Positions 1-8,030 of a DNA stretch of 64,000 bases are shown in pieces (within the stretch, counting starts at the first letter, position 1; every line of letters begins with the position of its first letter). Both the position numbers and the translations under genes were made by a program. Below the pieces are notes generated by a model that made no database searches, was not told the DNA's origin, and was given only the letters and a program-made list of their open reading frames with translations. The stretch is from contig NZ_AP024749.1 of the NCBI RefSeq assembly GCF_019702945.1, positions 2,046,001 through 2,110,000 on the forward strand. The letters run 5' to 3'. Origin of the DNA: Flavobacterium okayamense (lineage in GTDB: Bacteria; Bacteroidota; Bacteroidia; Flavobacteriales; Flavobacteriaceae).

Positions 1-302
1 CTTAAAATGGACCATTGCGCAAATGAAGCAACTCCTACAACTGCAAAAACGGATGAAATAAATAAAAATATTTGATCTTTTCGTACACCCCAAATGATAA
101 TAATACTCAAAAGAGTTAACGTGCCAAGAAGAATGTTTATGTATTTGATAATTAAATTAGTACGATGTTCTAAAGCTTCATTTAAAGTGGCATATTTTCG
201 AACTATTTTAGCAATAATTGATTTTAGTATTACAAATACAAATATGGCTACAATTGTAGAAATTTCTTCATGTAAATATGGGTTTTCAATTATATTAAAC
301 AT
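1..302 (-). CDS. MscS-family mechanosensitive ion channel (partial, N-terminal part)
   Basis: The first 100 codons of a minus-strand gene run off the left edge. Translation begins MFNIIENPYLHEEIS and shows an N-terminal membrane helix, a charged loop, a second helix, and then the pore-helix signature VVGVASFAQWSIL, characteristic of small MscS channels of Bacteroidetes (seen). MscS channels open under membrane tension and release solutes on hypo-osmotic shock (family knowledge). The ATG at 302 overlaps the end of maf by 8 bp, so it is probably the last or a late gene of the operon starting near 3532 and translationally coupled to maf. The C-terminal beta and alpha/beta domains lie outside the window. 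Confidence 0.85.
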   Translation of the reverse strand, partial: MFNIIENPYLHEEISTIVAIFVFVILKSIIAKIVRKYATLNEALEHRTNLIIKYINILLGTLTLLSIIIIWGVRKDQIFLFISSVFAVVGVASFAQWSIL

Positions 303-876
303 ATTCTAATAATTTATCATAAACTTTATCAATGGGCATTCCTACAACATTTGCATACGAACCTTCAATTTTATCAATTCCAACTAACCCAATCCATTCT
401 TGAATGCCATAAGCACCAGCTTTATCGAAAGGTTTGTAATTCTCTAAATAATAATGCAAAGCTTCATCAGATAGATTTTTGAAACTTACTTTTGTGATTT
501 CATAAAACGTTTCTATTGATGTATTTGTTTTAAAACAAACCGAAGTGATTACTTCATGTGTTTTGCCACACATCGATTGTAACATTAAAAATGCATCATT
601 GTAATCTTTTGGCTTTCCTAAGGCTTTTTTTTCATGCCAAACAATAGTGTCACTTGTAATAATAATTTCGTTTTTTGCAATTTCAGAAAAAGCATTGGCT
701 TTTAATTCAGCTAAGAAATTCGTTATTTGTTCAGCTTTTAAATGTTCCGGATATACTTCTTTAACTTCCTTTAATCGGATTTCAAAATCGATATCCAATT
801 CTTTGAAAAATTGTTGTCTTCTTGGCGAACCCGAAGCTAAAACGATGCGTTTATGTTGTAATTTTTCTCTAAGCAT
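295..876 (-). CDS. maf: Maf-family nucleoside triphosphate pyrophosphatase
   Basis: The 193-residue length is typical for Maf. The N-terminal signature ASGSPRRQQFF (residues 14-24) is the phosphate-binding loop, and the conserved ITSDTIVWHEKKALGKPKD segment (about residues 72-90) supplies the acidic and lysine residues of the active site. Maf proteins hydrolyse non-canonical or pyrimidine NTPs (dTTP/UTP class) to monophosphates and pyrophosphate, a house-cleaning role (family knowledge). It overlaps ubiA upstream by 8 bp and the MscS gene downstream by 8 bp, so the three are very likely one transcript. Exact substrate class (YhdE-like or YceF-like) is not decided here. Confidence 0.93.
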   Translation of the reverse strand: MLREKLQHKRIVLASGSPRRQQFFKELDIDFEIRLKEVKEVYPEHLKAEQITNFLAELKANAFSEIAKNEIIITSDTIVWHEKKALGKPKDYNDAFLMLQSMCGKTHEVITSVCFKTNTSIETFYEITKVSFKNLSDEALHYYLENYKPFDKAGAYGIQEWIGLVGIDKIEGSYANVVGMPIDKVYDKLLEYV

Positions 877-1804
877 GTAAAGTAGAATAGGTAATTACCC
901 AAATTGATACAATTCCGAAGAATAAAATCAACTTTAATAATAAACTTAGGTTTTTGTATTCCTTTTGTGTTTTAGCACTCCAACTTTTGATTGTAAAGAA
1001 TAGAAGCGGAGCTATGATAAATAATAATGCATAATACACAACGTAATCGTACATGAATAAGTTGGTTCGAAGATAATAAGCTAATAAAGCAATTGGAATA
1101 ATTGACAATCCAAATACAATTTTCATGGTTCGGTTTTTACCAATTAAAACAGGCAAAGTTGCAATTCCGCTGGCGTAATCAGCATCTGTATCTTCAATAT
1201 CTTTTACCATTTCTCTTAAAAAATTAATGATGAATGCAAAAATTGCATAATCGGTAAGTATACTGAAAACTTGTTTCATTTGTTCTCTATTTCCTGCATA
1301 AGTAGAAGGAACTAAATCGTAAATTCCGATGATAATGATACTAAAAGAAAGAATTAACGCTACAATCACATTTCCTAAAACAGCAATTTGTTTTAAAGTA
1401 GTTGCATAAACGTATAACAAAGCAGCAGTAATAATAAAAAATGCGGTAAAACTTGGTTTAATAATAACATTTGAAAGATAAAACCCAATTCCAACACCAA
1501 TAATATTGCAAATTACGTAATAATTGTAAGCTGCTTTTTCAGAAATAGAAACTCCAACAATTCTCTTTTTTGCAATTTCATCAGTTTCTTGATCCATAAT
1601 ATCATTAATGATGTAACCACCAGCTGCAATTAAAACTGTAGCTAAAACCAATAAAAAGAATTGTAAATGCGAAAGCGCTAAGAAATTGAATGTTGGCGTA
1701 AGCTCAGTAAATGTAGCCGTTTTCATAAATGTATAGCGAAATAAAATTTGCATAAATGCAATCATCGCTAAGTTTTGTATGCGTATAAGTTTAAAGAAGT
1801 TCAT
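869..1804 (-). CDS. UbiA-family prenyltransferase (geranylgeranylglycerol-phosphate geranylgeranyltransferase-like)
   Basis: A 311-residue polytopic membrane protein with about eight or nine helices. The two aspartate-rich motifs of the UbiA superfamily are visible: NDIMDQETD (residues 67-75) and KDIEDTDAD (about 201-209), which bind the Mg-diphosphate of the prenyl donor. Flavobacterial proteins of this type are commonly annotated as geranylgeranylglycerol-phosphate geranylgeranyltransferases, the archaeal-lipid enzyme; the true acceptor in Bacteroidetes is uncertain. It sits in the operon with maf and mscS, and the four-helix-bundle element at 1805-2250 separates it from the kdsC-like gene. 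Confidence 0.85.
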   Translation of the reverse strand: MNFFKLIRIQNLAMIAFMQILFRYTFMKTATFTELTPTFNFLALSHLQFFLLVLATVLIAAGGYIINDIMDQETDEIAKKRIVGVSISEKAAYNYYVICNIIGVGIGFYLSNVIIKPSFTAFFIITAALLYVYATTLKQIAVLGNVIVALILSFSIIIIGIYDLVPSTYAGNREQMKQVFSILTDYAIFAFIINFLREMVKDIEDTDADYASGIATLPVLIGKNRTMKIVFGLSIIPIALLAYYLRTNLFMYDYVVYYALLFIIAPLLFFTIKSWSAKTQKEYKNLSLLLKLILFFGIVSIWVITYSTLHA

Positions 1805-1833
1805 GTAATAGTGTTCAGTATTGAGTGTTCAGT
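1805..1833. repeat. Inverted-repeat arm 1 flanking four-helix-bundle gene A
   Basis: Pairs with 2221-2250 on the far side of the four-helix-bundle gene. The outer 15 bases (GTAATAGTGTTCAGT with one bulged base) match perfectly and the inner 14 match at 9 positions. The arm contains a repeated GTGTTCAGT word. It directly abuts the ATG of the downstream UbiA gene. Confidence 0.75.
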
Positions 1834-1836
1834 AAA

Positions 1837-2211
1837 TTAGTTTTTATTTATTACTCCAAATTTTTTAGGATTTAAAATCATATAATTTATTAATTTACCA
1901 ACTTCAGTATTTTTTGTTGATAATTTATGATATGTTTCTTGGTCAATATATTTACAAGCTAAAGCAAATTCAAGCCAAGTTTGAGTTTCAGAATTTTCAG
2001 CATCCGAATCAGTTAGTTTACTTATAAAATGGTTTGGATAGATTCTTTTTCTATACGCTTCAGCTATGTTTGCACAAACACTTCTAGATGATCTTCTAAT
2101 TTGATCAGTTAAAGAGTATTTTTCTTCTGATGGAAATGATTTTGTAGCCTCAAAAATTTCCATTGCAACTTCAAAACCTTTTTTATAAGCTAATAAATCT
2201 TGATAAACCAT
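1837..2211 (-). CDS. Four-helix-bundle protein (23S rRNA intervening-sequence protein family), copy A
   Basis: About 124 residues from the ATG at 2211 (a TTG two codons upstream is also open). The family core is clear: LLAYKKGFEVAMEIFEAT, SLTDQIRRSSRSVCANIAEA and SETQTWLEFALACKYI, three of the four amphipathic helices. This family was first known from ORFs inside intervening sequences of 23S rRNA in spirochaetes and others and is related to the Avd protein of diversity-generating retroelements; its function is not established. Here it lies between the kdsC-like gene and ubiA in a minus-strand operon and is bracketed by inverted repeats (1805-1833 and 2221-2250). It belongs to a different subgroup from copies B and C (insert IYPNHFISKLTDSDAENSET). 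Confidence 0.88.
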   Translation of the reverse strand: MVYQDLLAYKKGFEVAMEIFEATKSFPSEEKYSLTDQIRRSSRSVCANIAEAYRKRIYPNHFISKLTDSDAENSETQTWLEFALACKYIDQETYHKLSTKNTEVGKLINYMILNPKKFGVINKN

Positions 2212-2220
2212 TGGCAAAAA

Positions 2221-2250
2221 ACTGATTACTGTAAACTGAACACTGATTAC
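2221..2250. repeat. Inverted-repeat arm 2 flanking four-helix-bundle gene A
   Basis: Reverse complement reads GTAATCAGTGTTCAGT followed by a degenerate second copy ending TCAGT, pairing with 1805-1833 at about 24 of 29 positions. The hairpin loop would be about 390 nt and would contain the entire ORF. Confidence 0.75.
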
Positions 2251-2259
2251 TTTAAAAAA

Positions 2260-2790
2260 TTAATCATACTTTGCATCAAAATGTTCCATCCATTTGTGTT
2301 GTACTTTCATGACTTGTTCAATAACATCGCGAACACAACCTTTTCCGCCATCTTTATGAGAAATATATTTTGAAATTCCTTTAATTTCCGGAGCTGCATT
2401 TTGCGGACATGTAGGTAACCCTACCAATTTCATTACGTGAAAATCAGGAATATCATCACCCATATACAATACATTTTCAGGATTAATATTGTAAATATCG
2501 CAATATTCTTTAAAGGTTTCTACTTTATCAGAAACGCCTAAATGAATATCAGTAATTCCTAAATTTCGTAAACGAACACGAACACCTTCGTTACTTCCGC
2601 CCGAAATAATACAAACATGATATCCATTTTCAACAGCAGCTTTCATAGCATAACCATCACGAATGTTCATGTTACGAAGCATTTCACCAGTTTGAGTAAC
2701 GTGAATTGTTCCATCAGTTAAAACACCATCTACATCTAAAACGAAAGTAGTAATGGTATTCATATGTTCTTTATAACTCTTTTGCGACAT
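2260..2790 (-). CDS. kdsC: KdsC-like HAD phosphatase (3-deoxy-D-manno-octulosonate 8-phosphate phosphatase)
   Basis: At 176 residues it is the size of stand-alone KdsC. HAD motif I is VLDVDGVLTDG (residues 17-27, nucleophile D18 or D20 region), motif II IISGG (about 60-64), motif III K in GVSDKVETF, and motif IV YMGDDIPD (about 109-116). KdsC dephosphorylates KDO-8-phosphate in the cytoplasm for lipopolysaccharide inner core (family knowledge). The start at 2790 overlaps the DUF2520 gene by 20 bp, indicating coupled translation; an internal ATG at 2763 is less likely because the N-terminal KSYKEHMNTITTF is conserved in relatives as I recall them. Confidence 0.88.
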   Translation of the reverse strand: MSQKSYKEHMNTITTFVLDVDGVLTDGTIHVTQTGEMLRNMNIRDGYAMKAAVENGYHVCIISGGSNEGVRVRLRNLGITDIHLGVSDKVETFKEYCDIYNINPENVLYMGDDIPDFHVMKLVGLPTCPQNAAPEIKGISKYISHKDGGKGCVRDVIEQVMKVQHKWMEHFDAKYD

Positions 2791-3532
2791 TTTGTATCGA
2801 TTGGGTTAGTAATTTGTAAATATCTTGATAATTTGAATCTTTTAAAAATTCAATATGTTTTTCTATAGTTTTGGTATCATTTCGTAAAGCTGGACCCGTT
2901 TGTGCTTCTTTAGGAGAAAGTGAAGTTATTTTATTTGCCACTTCTTGAATTAAAGGTTGTAAAACTTCAAATGGAACGTTGTTTTCTTCACAAACTTCGC
3001 CACCAATAACGTACATATGATTGACAAAATTGCTTACAAAAACAGCCGCTACGTGTAAGCTTTTGCGTTGTTCTGATGAAATATTGAAAACTTTATTTGA
3101 AATAGCTTTAGCCAAAAGTTCTAAAATTTTGTAATCATCTTCATTTTCAGCTTCTAAACACAATGGAATAGAGGAGAAGTCGACTTCTTTACTCTTAGAA
3201 AATGTTTGTAACGGATAAAAAACTCCTTTTCTATTCTTACTATCTAAAATGTCAATATTTGAAGTACCAGAAGTATGAACCACTAACTTATTTTTAAACG
3301 GGAGTTGGCTTGAAACTTCGTTTATAGCATTATCGGTTACTGAAATAATGTAAACATCGGCCTCTTGTAAAGCATTATAATCGTTAGTGATTTTCTCCTT
3401 TGGCAACAAATGCAAAAGTGATTTTGGTTGACGTGCAAAAGCTTGAACCAAAGAAACTTCTTTTGTTTGTGAAAACACTTTAATTAAGTGTTGGGCGACA
3501 TTGCCACTACCAATTATCGTTACTTTTAACAT
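2771..3532 (-). CDS. Rossmann-fold and DUF2520 domain protein
   Basis: A 253-residue protein with an N-terminal NAD(P)-binding Rossmann motif VTIIGSGNVAQHL (residues 4-16), followed by a strand ending VYIISVTDNAI and the segment LVVHTSGTSNIDIL typical of the F420-oxidoreductase/DUF2520 group. The C-terminal helical DUF2520 part begins near residue 130 (KSLHVAAVFVSNFVNHMY). Such proteins resemble short 6-phosphogluconate or ketopantoate-type reductases, but no reaction is established. It is the first gene of the minus-strand operon with kdsC-like, UbiA, maf and mscS genes. Confidence 0.85.
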   Translation of the reverse strand: MLKVTIIGSGNVAQHLIKVFSQTKEVSLVQAFARQPKSLLHLLPKEKITNDYNALQEADVYIISVTDNAINEVSSQLPFKNKLVVHTSGTSNIDILDSKNRKGVFYPLQTFSKSKEVDFSSIPLCLEAENEDDYKILELLAKAISNKVFNISSEQRKSLHVAAVFVSNFVNHMYVIGGEVCEENNVPFEVLQPLIQEVANKITSLSPKEAQTGPALRNDTKTIEKHIEFLKDSNYQDIYKLLTQSIQNVAKEL

Positions 3533-3614
3533 GTGGCTAAAATAGTGATTTTTTTAATAAGAAATTGTCCCCTTGAGGGAACTTTAGGGGTGTATTATTA
3601 TTAACTTCATCTAC

Positions 3615-3644
3615 TTGTTTATTACTTTAAAAAGTTTATTTTTG
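3615..3644 (+). promoter_or_regulatory. Bacteroidetes-type promoter for the LRR T9SS gene
   Basis: TTG at 3615-3617, 19 bases, then TATTTTTG at 3637-3644, matching the primary-sigma consensus of Bacteroidetes (TTTG at -33, TAnnTTTG at -7). The gene starts 21 bp downstream. Confidence 0.6.
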
Positions 3645-3664
3645 AATGAATAAATTCTTAATAA

Positions 3665-5815
3665 ATGAAAAAATTTTACTTTTTACTATTTTTTGCTTTT
3701 AGTTTTATAACTAATGCGCAAATTGTAAATATCCCTGATGCTAATTTTAAAGCTGCTTTATTAAGTGCTAATCCAAGTAATACAATAGCTAAAGATTTAT
3801 CAGGTAATTTTTTTAATATAGATAGTAATAATGATGGAGAAATTCAAATAACTGAAGCTTTAAATGTTAGTTTTTTATCTATTGTAAACTCTAATATAAG
3901 TGATTTAACTGGAATTGATTTTTTTTTCAATATTACTACTTTGATTTGTAGTAATAATCAACTTACAGATTTAAATGTTTCAAATTTATCTAATTTAGAG
4001 GTTTTAGATTGTGTAAATAATCAAATTATGCTTTTGAATACTGATGGATTAATAAACTTAAAAGAATTATATTGTGAATCTAATTTAATAAGCGATGGAA
4101 ATTTCTCAAGTTTATTAAGCTTAGTAATTTTAGATTGTGATGATAATAGTTTAAACAATTTAAATGTTTCAAATTTAAATTATTTAGAATCGGTTTATGT
4201 TAATAACAATTTTATAGAAAATATTAATGCCCAAAATTTACCAAGTATTCAAGTTTTTCAAACTACTGGAAATATTTCTTTAAAGAATGTATTTCTCAAA
4301 AATTCAAACTATCTTGTTTTTGATATTTTGGAAAATGCTAATATACTTTATATATGTTCTAGTGATCAATTTGTTGACTTTATTCAATCTGAAATAATTA
4401 GTTATAACTATATTGATTGTCACGTTAATACTTATTGTACATTTAACCCAGGTGGAACATTTTATGAAATTTCTGGAAATTCCAAATTTGATTTTGATAA
4501 TAATGGTTGTGATATTTCTGATATTAATTATCCAAATTTAAATTTTGATATTACTGATGGTACAAACTCAGGAAGCTTTATAGCTAATTCTACAGGAGAC
4601 TATTATATTCCTGTTCAAGCAGGAAGTCATACAGTTACACCAAATTTAGAGAGCCCAACTTATTTTACTATTTATCCAACAAGCTTTGTTGTTGATTTTC
4701 CTACACAAGCAAGTCCGTTTACGCAATATTTTTGTGTAACCGCAAATGGTGTACATTCAAATGTAGAAGTTGTAGTTATTCCAACATCTCCAGCTCGTCC
4801 CGGTTTCGATGCGCAGTATAGAATTATTTATAAAAATATAGGTAACCAAGTAGAGAATGGAGAAGCAACTTTTAGTTACGAAGAAGATGTATTAGATTTT
4901 ATATCTAGTTCAACTATTTATGATTCTCAAACTATTTATGGTAATACAACTACATTACATTGGAATTATAGCAATTTAATGCCATTTGAAACTAGAACAA
5001 TTGATGTTGTTTTGAATGTAAATTCACCAATGGAAACTCCAGCAGTAAATAATGGTGATGTTTTAGGAATTTTTTCTGAAATTTCGACTACAAATAACGA
5101 TGAAGATTTGTCTAATAACTCTTCAGGATTAAGACAAGTAGTTGTAGGTTCTTATGATCCTAATGACAAAACATGTGTTGAAGGTGAATCTGTCGATATT
5201 TCAATGGTTGGAGAATATGTGCATTATGTAATTCGTTTTGAAAATACAGGAACGTATCCTGCCGAAAACATAGTTGTAAAAGACATGATTGATATATCAA
5301 AGTTTGATGTTTCAACTTTATTTCCTTTGCATGGAAGTCATGAGTTCTTTACAAGAATTAAAGACAATAAAGTTGAATTCATTTTTGAAAACATCAATTT
5401 AGATTTCAATGACGTCACAAATGATGGTTATGTCGCTTTTAAAATTAAAACTTTACCAACATTAACGGTTGGCGATACGTTTAGTAATGATGCTAATATT
5501 TATTTCGATTATAATTTCCCAATTACTACAAATGAATATATAACAACAATTGATAATCTTTTAAACAATCAAGATTTTGCCTTTGAAAACGAGTTTGTAT
5601 TGTATCCCAATCCAGCAAAAGACATATTGAATATTTCAACAAAAAATCAAACAGAAATTCAATCGGTTGAGATTTATAATATTGTTGGACAAGTTGTAAT
5701 CGCAATTCCAAATTCAACAAAAACTATCGATGTTTCAAGTTTAGAAACGGGAACGTATTTTATGAAATTGAATACAGTAAATGGAAGTACAACTTCGAAG
5801 TTTGTGAAAGAGTAA
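3665..5815 (+). CDS. Secreted leucine-rich-repeat protein with T9SS type A sorting domain
   Basis: A 716-residue protein. Residues 1-18 form a signal peptide ending NAQ. Residues about 45-62 contain a calcium-loop-like DSNNDGEIQ. Irregular leucine-rich repeats (LNVSNLSNLEVLDC-type, about 70-215) follow. A DUF11/DUF7619-like conserved beta region includes SYDPNDKTC and YVHYVIRFENTGTYPAEN. The last 80 residues carry the T9SS type A sorting signature VLYPNPAKDILNIS and end FVKE. The protein should be exported by Sec, then through T9SS, with the C-terminal domain removed (family knowledge). Ligand is unknown. It is monocistronic, with its own promoter and a terminator at 5907-5936. Confidence 0.9.
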   Translation: MKKFYFLLFFAFSFITNAQIVNIPDANFKAALLSANPSNTIAKDLSGNFFNIDSNNDGEIQITEALNVSFLSIVNSNISDLTGIDFFFNITTLICSNNQLTDLNVSNLSNLEVLDCVNNQIMLLNTDGLINLKELYCESNLISDGNFSSLLSLVILDCDDNSLNNLNVSNLNYLESVYVNNNFIENINAQNLPSIQVFQTTGNISLKNVFLKNSNYLVFDILENANILYICSSDQFVDFIQSEIISYNYIDCHVNTYCTFNPGGTFYEISGNSKFDFDNNGCDISDINYPNLNFDITDGTNSGSFIANSTGDYYIPVQAGSHTVTPNLESPTYFTIYPTSFVVDFPTQASPFTQYFCVTANGVHSNVEVVVIPTSPARPGFDAQYRIIYKNIGNQVENGEATFSYEEDVLDFISSSTIYDSQTIYGNTTTLHWNYSNLMPFETRTIDVVLNVNSPMETPAVNNGDVLGIFSEISTTNNDEDLSNNSSGLRQVVVGSYDPNDKTCVEGESVDISMVGEYVHYVIRFENTGTYPAENIVVKDMIDISKFDVSTLFPLHGSHEFFTRIKDNKVEFIFENINLDFNDVTNDGYVAFKIKTLPTLTVGDTFSNDANIYFDYNFPITTNEYITTIDNLLNNQDFAFENEFVLYPNPAKDILNISTKNQTEIQSVEIYNIVGQVVIAIPNSTKTIDVSSLETGTYFMKLNTVNGSTTSKFVKE

Positions 5816-5822
5816 CATTTTA

Positions 5823-5890
5823 TGTCACTCCGACAAAGGAGGAGTCTCATAATCAAAATAATGCTATTTCTCTCTTCGTTCGAAATGACA
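5823..5890. repeat. REP-like imperfect palindromic intergenic element
   Basis: Left arm begins TGTCACTCCGACAAAGGAGG and right arm, reverse-complemented, begins TGTCATTTCGAACGAAGAGA. Outer 11 bases match at 9 positions, and the purine-rich interior also aligns. Similar TGTCATTCCGA...GAATCTCA units recur in intergenic regions of many flavobacterial genomes as I remember them. An ORF reading through here (from 5822) is an artefact of the repeat. Confidence 0.6.
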
Positions 5891-5906
5891 AATATTATAA
5901 AAAATA

Positions 5907-5936
5907 AAACGCCAAAATATAATTTTGGCGTTTTTT
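5907..5936 (+). terminator. Intrinsic terminator after the LRR T9SS gene
   Basis: Perfect 12-bp stem AAACGCCAAAAT / ATTTTGGCGTTT with a 3-base loop ATA, followed by a T run. It lies between the REP-like element and the arsR promoter. Confidence 0.85.
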
Positions 5937-5952
5937 GTTTACTTCTAAATTA

Positions 5953-5976
5953 TAATATCGTAATATTGCAATATAA
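5953..5976 (+). promoter_or_regulatory. Probable ArsR operator overlapping the ars promoter
   Basis: Contains the perfect 12-bp palindrome ATATTGCAATAT at 5963-5974, preceded by ATATCG. AT-rich palindromes of this kind are typical SmtB/ArsR operators. TAATATTG at 5961-5968 is one mismatch from the TAnnTTTG -7 box, so repressor binding would block the promoter. The arsR ATG follows at 5987. Confidence 0.55.
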
Positions 5977-5986
5977 TAATTTTTTT

Positions 5987-6310
5987 ATGGGAGCATCAAA
6001 GGCCGATTTTTTTACTAAAGAACAAAACGATTTAGCAGTGTTGTTTAAAGCAATGTCGCATCCTGCAAGAATAGCAATAATTCAATATTTATTGAGTGTA
6101 GATAGTTGTATTTGTGGTGATATTGTAAACGAATTACCATTGGCACAGCCTACGGTTTCGCAACATTTAAAGGAGCTAAAAAACGCAGAAATCATTAAAG
6201 GTAACATTGAAGGAACTTCTATTTGTTATTGTCTAAATCCGGATACAATTAAATTGCTTGAAAGTTATTTCGGGCAAATTTCTAATAAACTAAATACGAA
6301 ATGTTGTTAA
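5987..6310 (+). CDS. arsR: ArsR/SmtB-family arsenic-type transcriptional repressor
   Basis: A 107-residue winged-helix protein from the ATG at 5987; the longer open frame back to 5822 crosses the upstream terminator and is rejected. The recognition helix region is LAQPTVSQHLKELKNAEII (about 52-70). The metal motif CICGDIV (C41, C43) corresponds to the CVC-type arsenite site of classic ArsR, and additional cysteines occur as ICYC (80, 82) and a terminal CC (106-107). By family knowledge, As(III) binding releases it from its operator. It heads a five-gene co-directional operon with only 1-16 nt gaps. Confidence 0.9.
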   Translation: MGASKADFFTKEQNDLAVLFKAMSHPARIAIIQYLLSVDSCICGDIVNELPLAQPTVSQHLKELKNAEIIKGNIEGTSICYCLNPDTIKLLESYFGQISNKLNTKCC

Positions 6311-6326
6311 TTTTAAAAGATTTAAA

Positions 6327-6800
6327 ATGAAATTATCAGAAATAAAAAAAGCGCTCAAGAATCTAGAGGTAATTGCATTTCAATTGCCTAATGGAGATTT
6401 AGTACAATCCCATTTTCATGTAACTGAAGTTGGCAAAGTAACCAAACATTTTATAGATTGTGGTGGAACTGTACGTAATGAAGAAGTAGTTAATTTCCAA
6501 CTTTGGGAAGCAAATGATTATGATCATCGTTTGCATCCGGAAAAATTAATTCACATTATAGAATTGTCTGAAAATAAATTAAATATTCCCGATTTAGAAA
6601 TTGAAGTGGAATACCAAATGAAAGATACAATTGGTAAATTTAATCTTGATTTTGATGGAACAAACTTTTTATTGACCTCAAAATTGACAGATTGTTTGGC
6701 TAAAGATAATTGCGGAATTCCAACTAAAAAGCCTAAGGTAAAAATAGGTGAGTGGAAAGTTAAAGAAAATGCTTGTAATCCTAATTCTGGTTGTTGTTAA
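6327..6800 (+). CDS. DUF6428 family protein of ars operon
   Basis: A 157-residue soluble protein matching the DUF6428 family that recurs in arsenic operons of Bacteroidetes. It has conserved FHVTEVGKVTKHFIDCGG, NFQLWEANDYDHRLHP and a cysteine-rich C-terminus CNPNSGCC. The function is unknown; terminal CC and FIDCGG cysteines make thiol binding of arsenite a reasonable inference only. Its stop overlaps the following methyltransferase start as TAATG. Confidence 0.8.
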   Translation: MKLSEIKKALKNLEVIAFQLPNGDLVQSHFHVTEVGKVTKHFIDCGGTVRNEEVVNFQLWEANDYDHRLHPEKLIHIIELSENKLNIPDLEIEVEYQMKDTIGKFNLDFDGTNFLLTSKLTDCLAKDNCGIPTKKPKVKIGEWKVKENACNPNSGCC

Positions 6801-7417
6801 TGGAAAATTCAAAAAAAGCACATTGGGAAACAGTTTTTACTACAAAAGCTGAAACAGAAGTAAGTTGGTACCAACAAAAGCCTGAAACTTCATTGCAATT
6901 AATTCAATCTTGTAAATTAGATAAAGAAGCTAAAATTATTGATATTGGTGGTGGCGATAGTTATCTAATTGATAATTTGTTAGACTTAGGATATACGAAT
7001 TTATTTTTATTAGATATTTCTGAAAATGCCATTGAAAGAGCAAAAAAGAGATTAGGAGAAAAAGCTAAGAATGTAACGTTTATTGTTTCAGACAGTTTAG
7101 ACTTTGTTACTCAAGAAAAGTTTGATGTTTGGCACGACAGAGCTTCGTTTCATTTTATTACAGATGAAAATGATGTTCAAAAGTATAAAAGTAATGTTGT
7201 AAACGCATTAAACTCTGGTGGGCATTTTATTTTGGGAACCTTTTCTGAAGATGGACCCAAAAAATGTAGTGGTTTAGATATTACACAATATTCTGTTATG
7301 AAGCTTGAAGCTATTTTTGAGGAAGATTTCAAATTAGAAAATTGCTTTACTGAAGATCATCAAACACCATTTGACACAACTCAAAATTTTATTTTTGCTC
7401 ACTATATAAAAAGATAA
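6800..7417 (+). CDS. Class I SAM-dependent methyltransferase of ars operon
   Basis: A 205-residue Rossmann-fold methyltransferase beginning at the ATG in the TAATG overlap (MENSKKAHWETVFTTK). Motif I is IIDIGGGDSYLID (about residues 45-57), followed by FLLDISENAIERA and the acidic FDVWHDRASFHF. It lacks the multi-cysteine pattern of classical ArsM, and the family commonly travels with ArsR and DUF6428 in Bacteroidetes. The substrate is not established. It may methylate an arsenical or another thiol-reactive species. Confidence 0.82.
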   Translation: MENSKKAHWETVFTTKAETEVSWYQQKPETSLQLIQSCKLDKEAKIIDIGGGDSYLIDNLLDLGYTNLFLLDISENAIERAKKRLGEKAKNVTFIVSDSLDFVTQEKFDVWHDRASFHFITDENDVQKYKSNVVNALNSGGHFILGTFSEDGPKKCSGLDITQYSVMKLEAIFEEDFKLENCFTEDHQTPFDTTQNFIFAHYIKR

Positions 7418-7418
7418 A

Positions 7419-8030
7419 ATGTATTCTAATTTGAAACAAACAATTGCGAGTTCAGCTAATTTATCAGTTTCGGAAGAACGTAAAGAAGTCTTGAATCATT
7501 TGGTGACTTATATTCAACGTAAAGTTGCTAATCAAGAAGAAATTCGATTAAATTTCATTTGCACACATAATTCGCGCCGAAGTCATTTAGGGCAAATTTG
7601 GGCACAAACTATAGCATTTCATTTCGGAATTAAAAATATGTCTTGTTATTCTGGTGGAACGGAAACTACTGCCATGTTTCCTAAAGTTGTTGAAACACTT
7701 AAAAATCAAGGATTTGAAATTGAAAAATTATCAGAAAGTAACAACCCTGTATATGCAATTAAATTTGATGAAAGGGAATTGCCAATTATCGGATTTTCTA
7801 AAAAGTATGAAGCTAATTTTAACCCAAAATCTGGATTTGCAGCGATTATGACTTGCTCTTCAGCTGATGAAGGTTGTCCGATGGTTTTTGGTGCAGAAGC
7901 AAGATTTCCAATAAAATACGATGATCCAAAAGCGTTTGATGGAACTGATTTAATGGATTCAAAGTATGAAGAAAGAAGTTTAGAGATTGCTTCTGAAATG
8001 TATTATGTTTTTTCAAAAATTAGTAAATAG
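7419..8030 (+). CDS. Low-molecular-weight phosphatase-like arsenate reductase
   Basis: A 203-residue protein with the LMW-PTP phosphate loop CTHNSRRS (C48, R54, CX5RS) after NFI. Further cysteines (SCYSGG; MTCSSADEGCPMVFGAEARF) and the acid-loop aspartates YDDPKAFDGTD support a thioredoxin-type ArsC/PTP fold of the subfamily found in Bacteroidetes ars operons. By family knowledge this class reduces As(V) to As(III). Its stop TAG shares a G with the GTG start of the aquaporin gene, so translation is coupled. Confidence 0.85.
   Translation: MYSNLKQTIASSANLSVSEERKEVLNHLVTYIQRKVANQEEIRLNFICTHNSRRSHLGQIWAQTIAFHFGIKNMSCYSGGTETTAMFPKVVETLKNQGFEIEKLSESNNPVYAIKFDERELPIIGFSKKYEANFNPKSGFAAIMTCSSADEGCPMVFGAEARFPIKYDDPKAFDGTDLMDSKYEERSLEIASEMYYVFSKISK

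Noticed and set aside
94..309. Plus-strand 71-residue open frame at the left edge
   Set aside because: It is antisense to a clear MscS coding sequence on the minus strand with the family pore signature.
5822..5986. 55-codon N-terminal extension of ArsR
   Set aside because: It is translated from a REP-like repeat, a terminator and the operator; the ATG at 5987 gives a normal ArsR.
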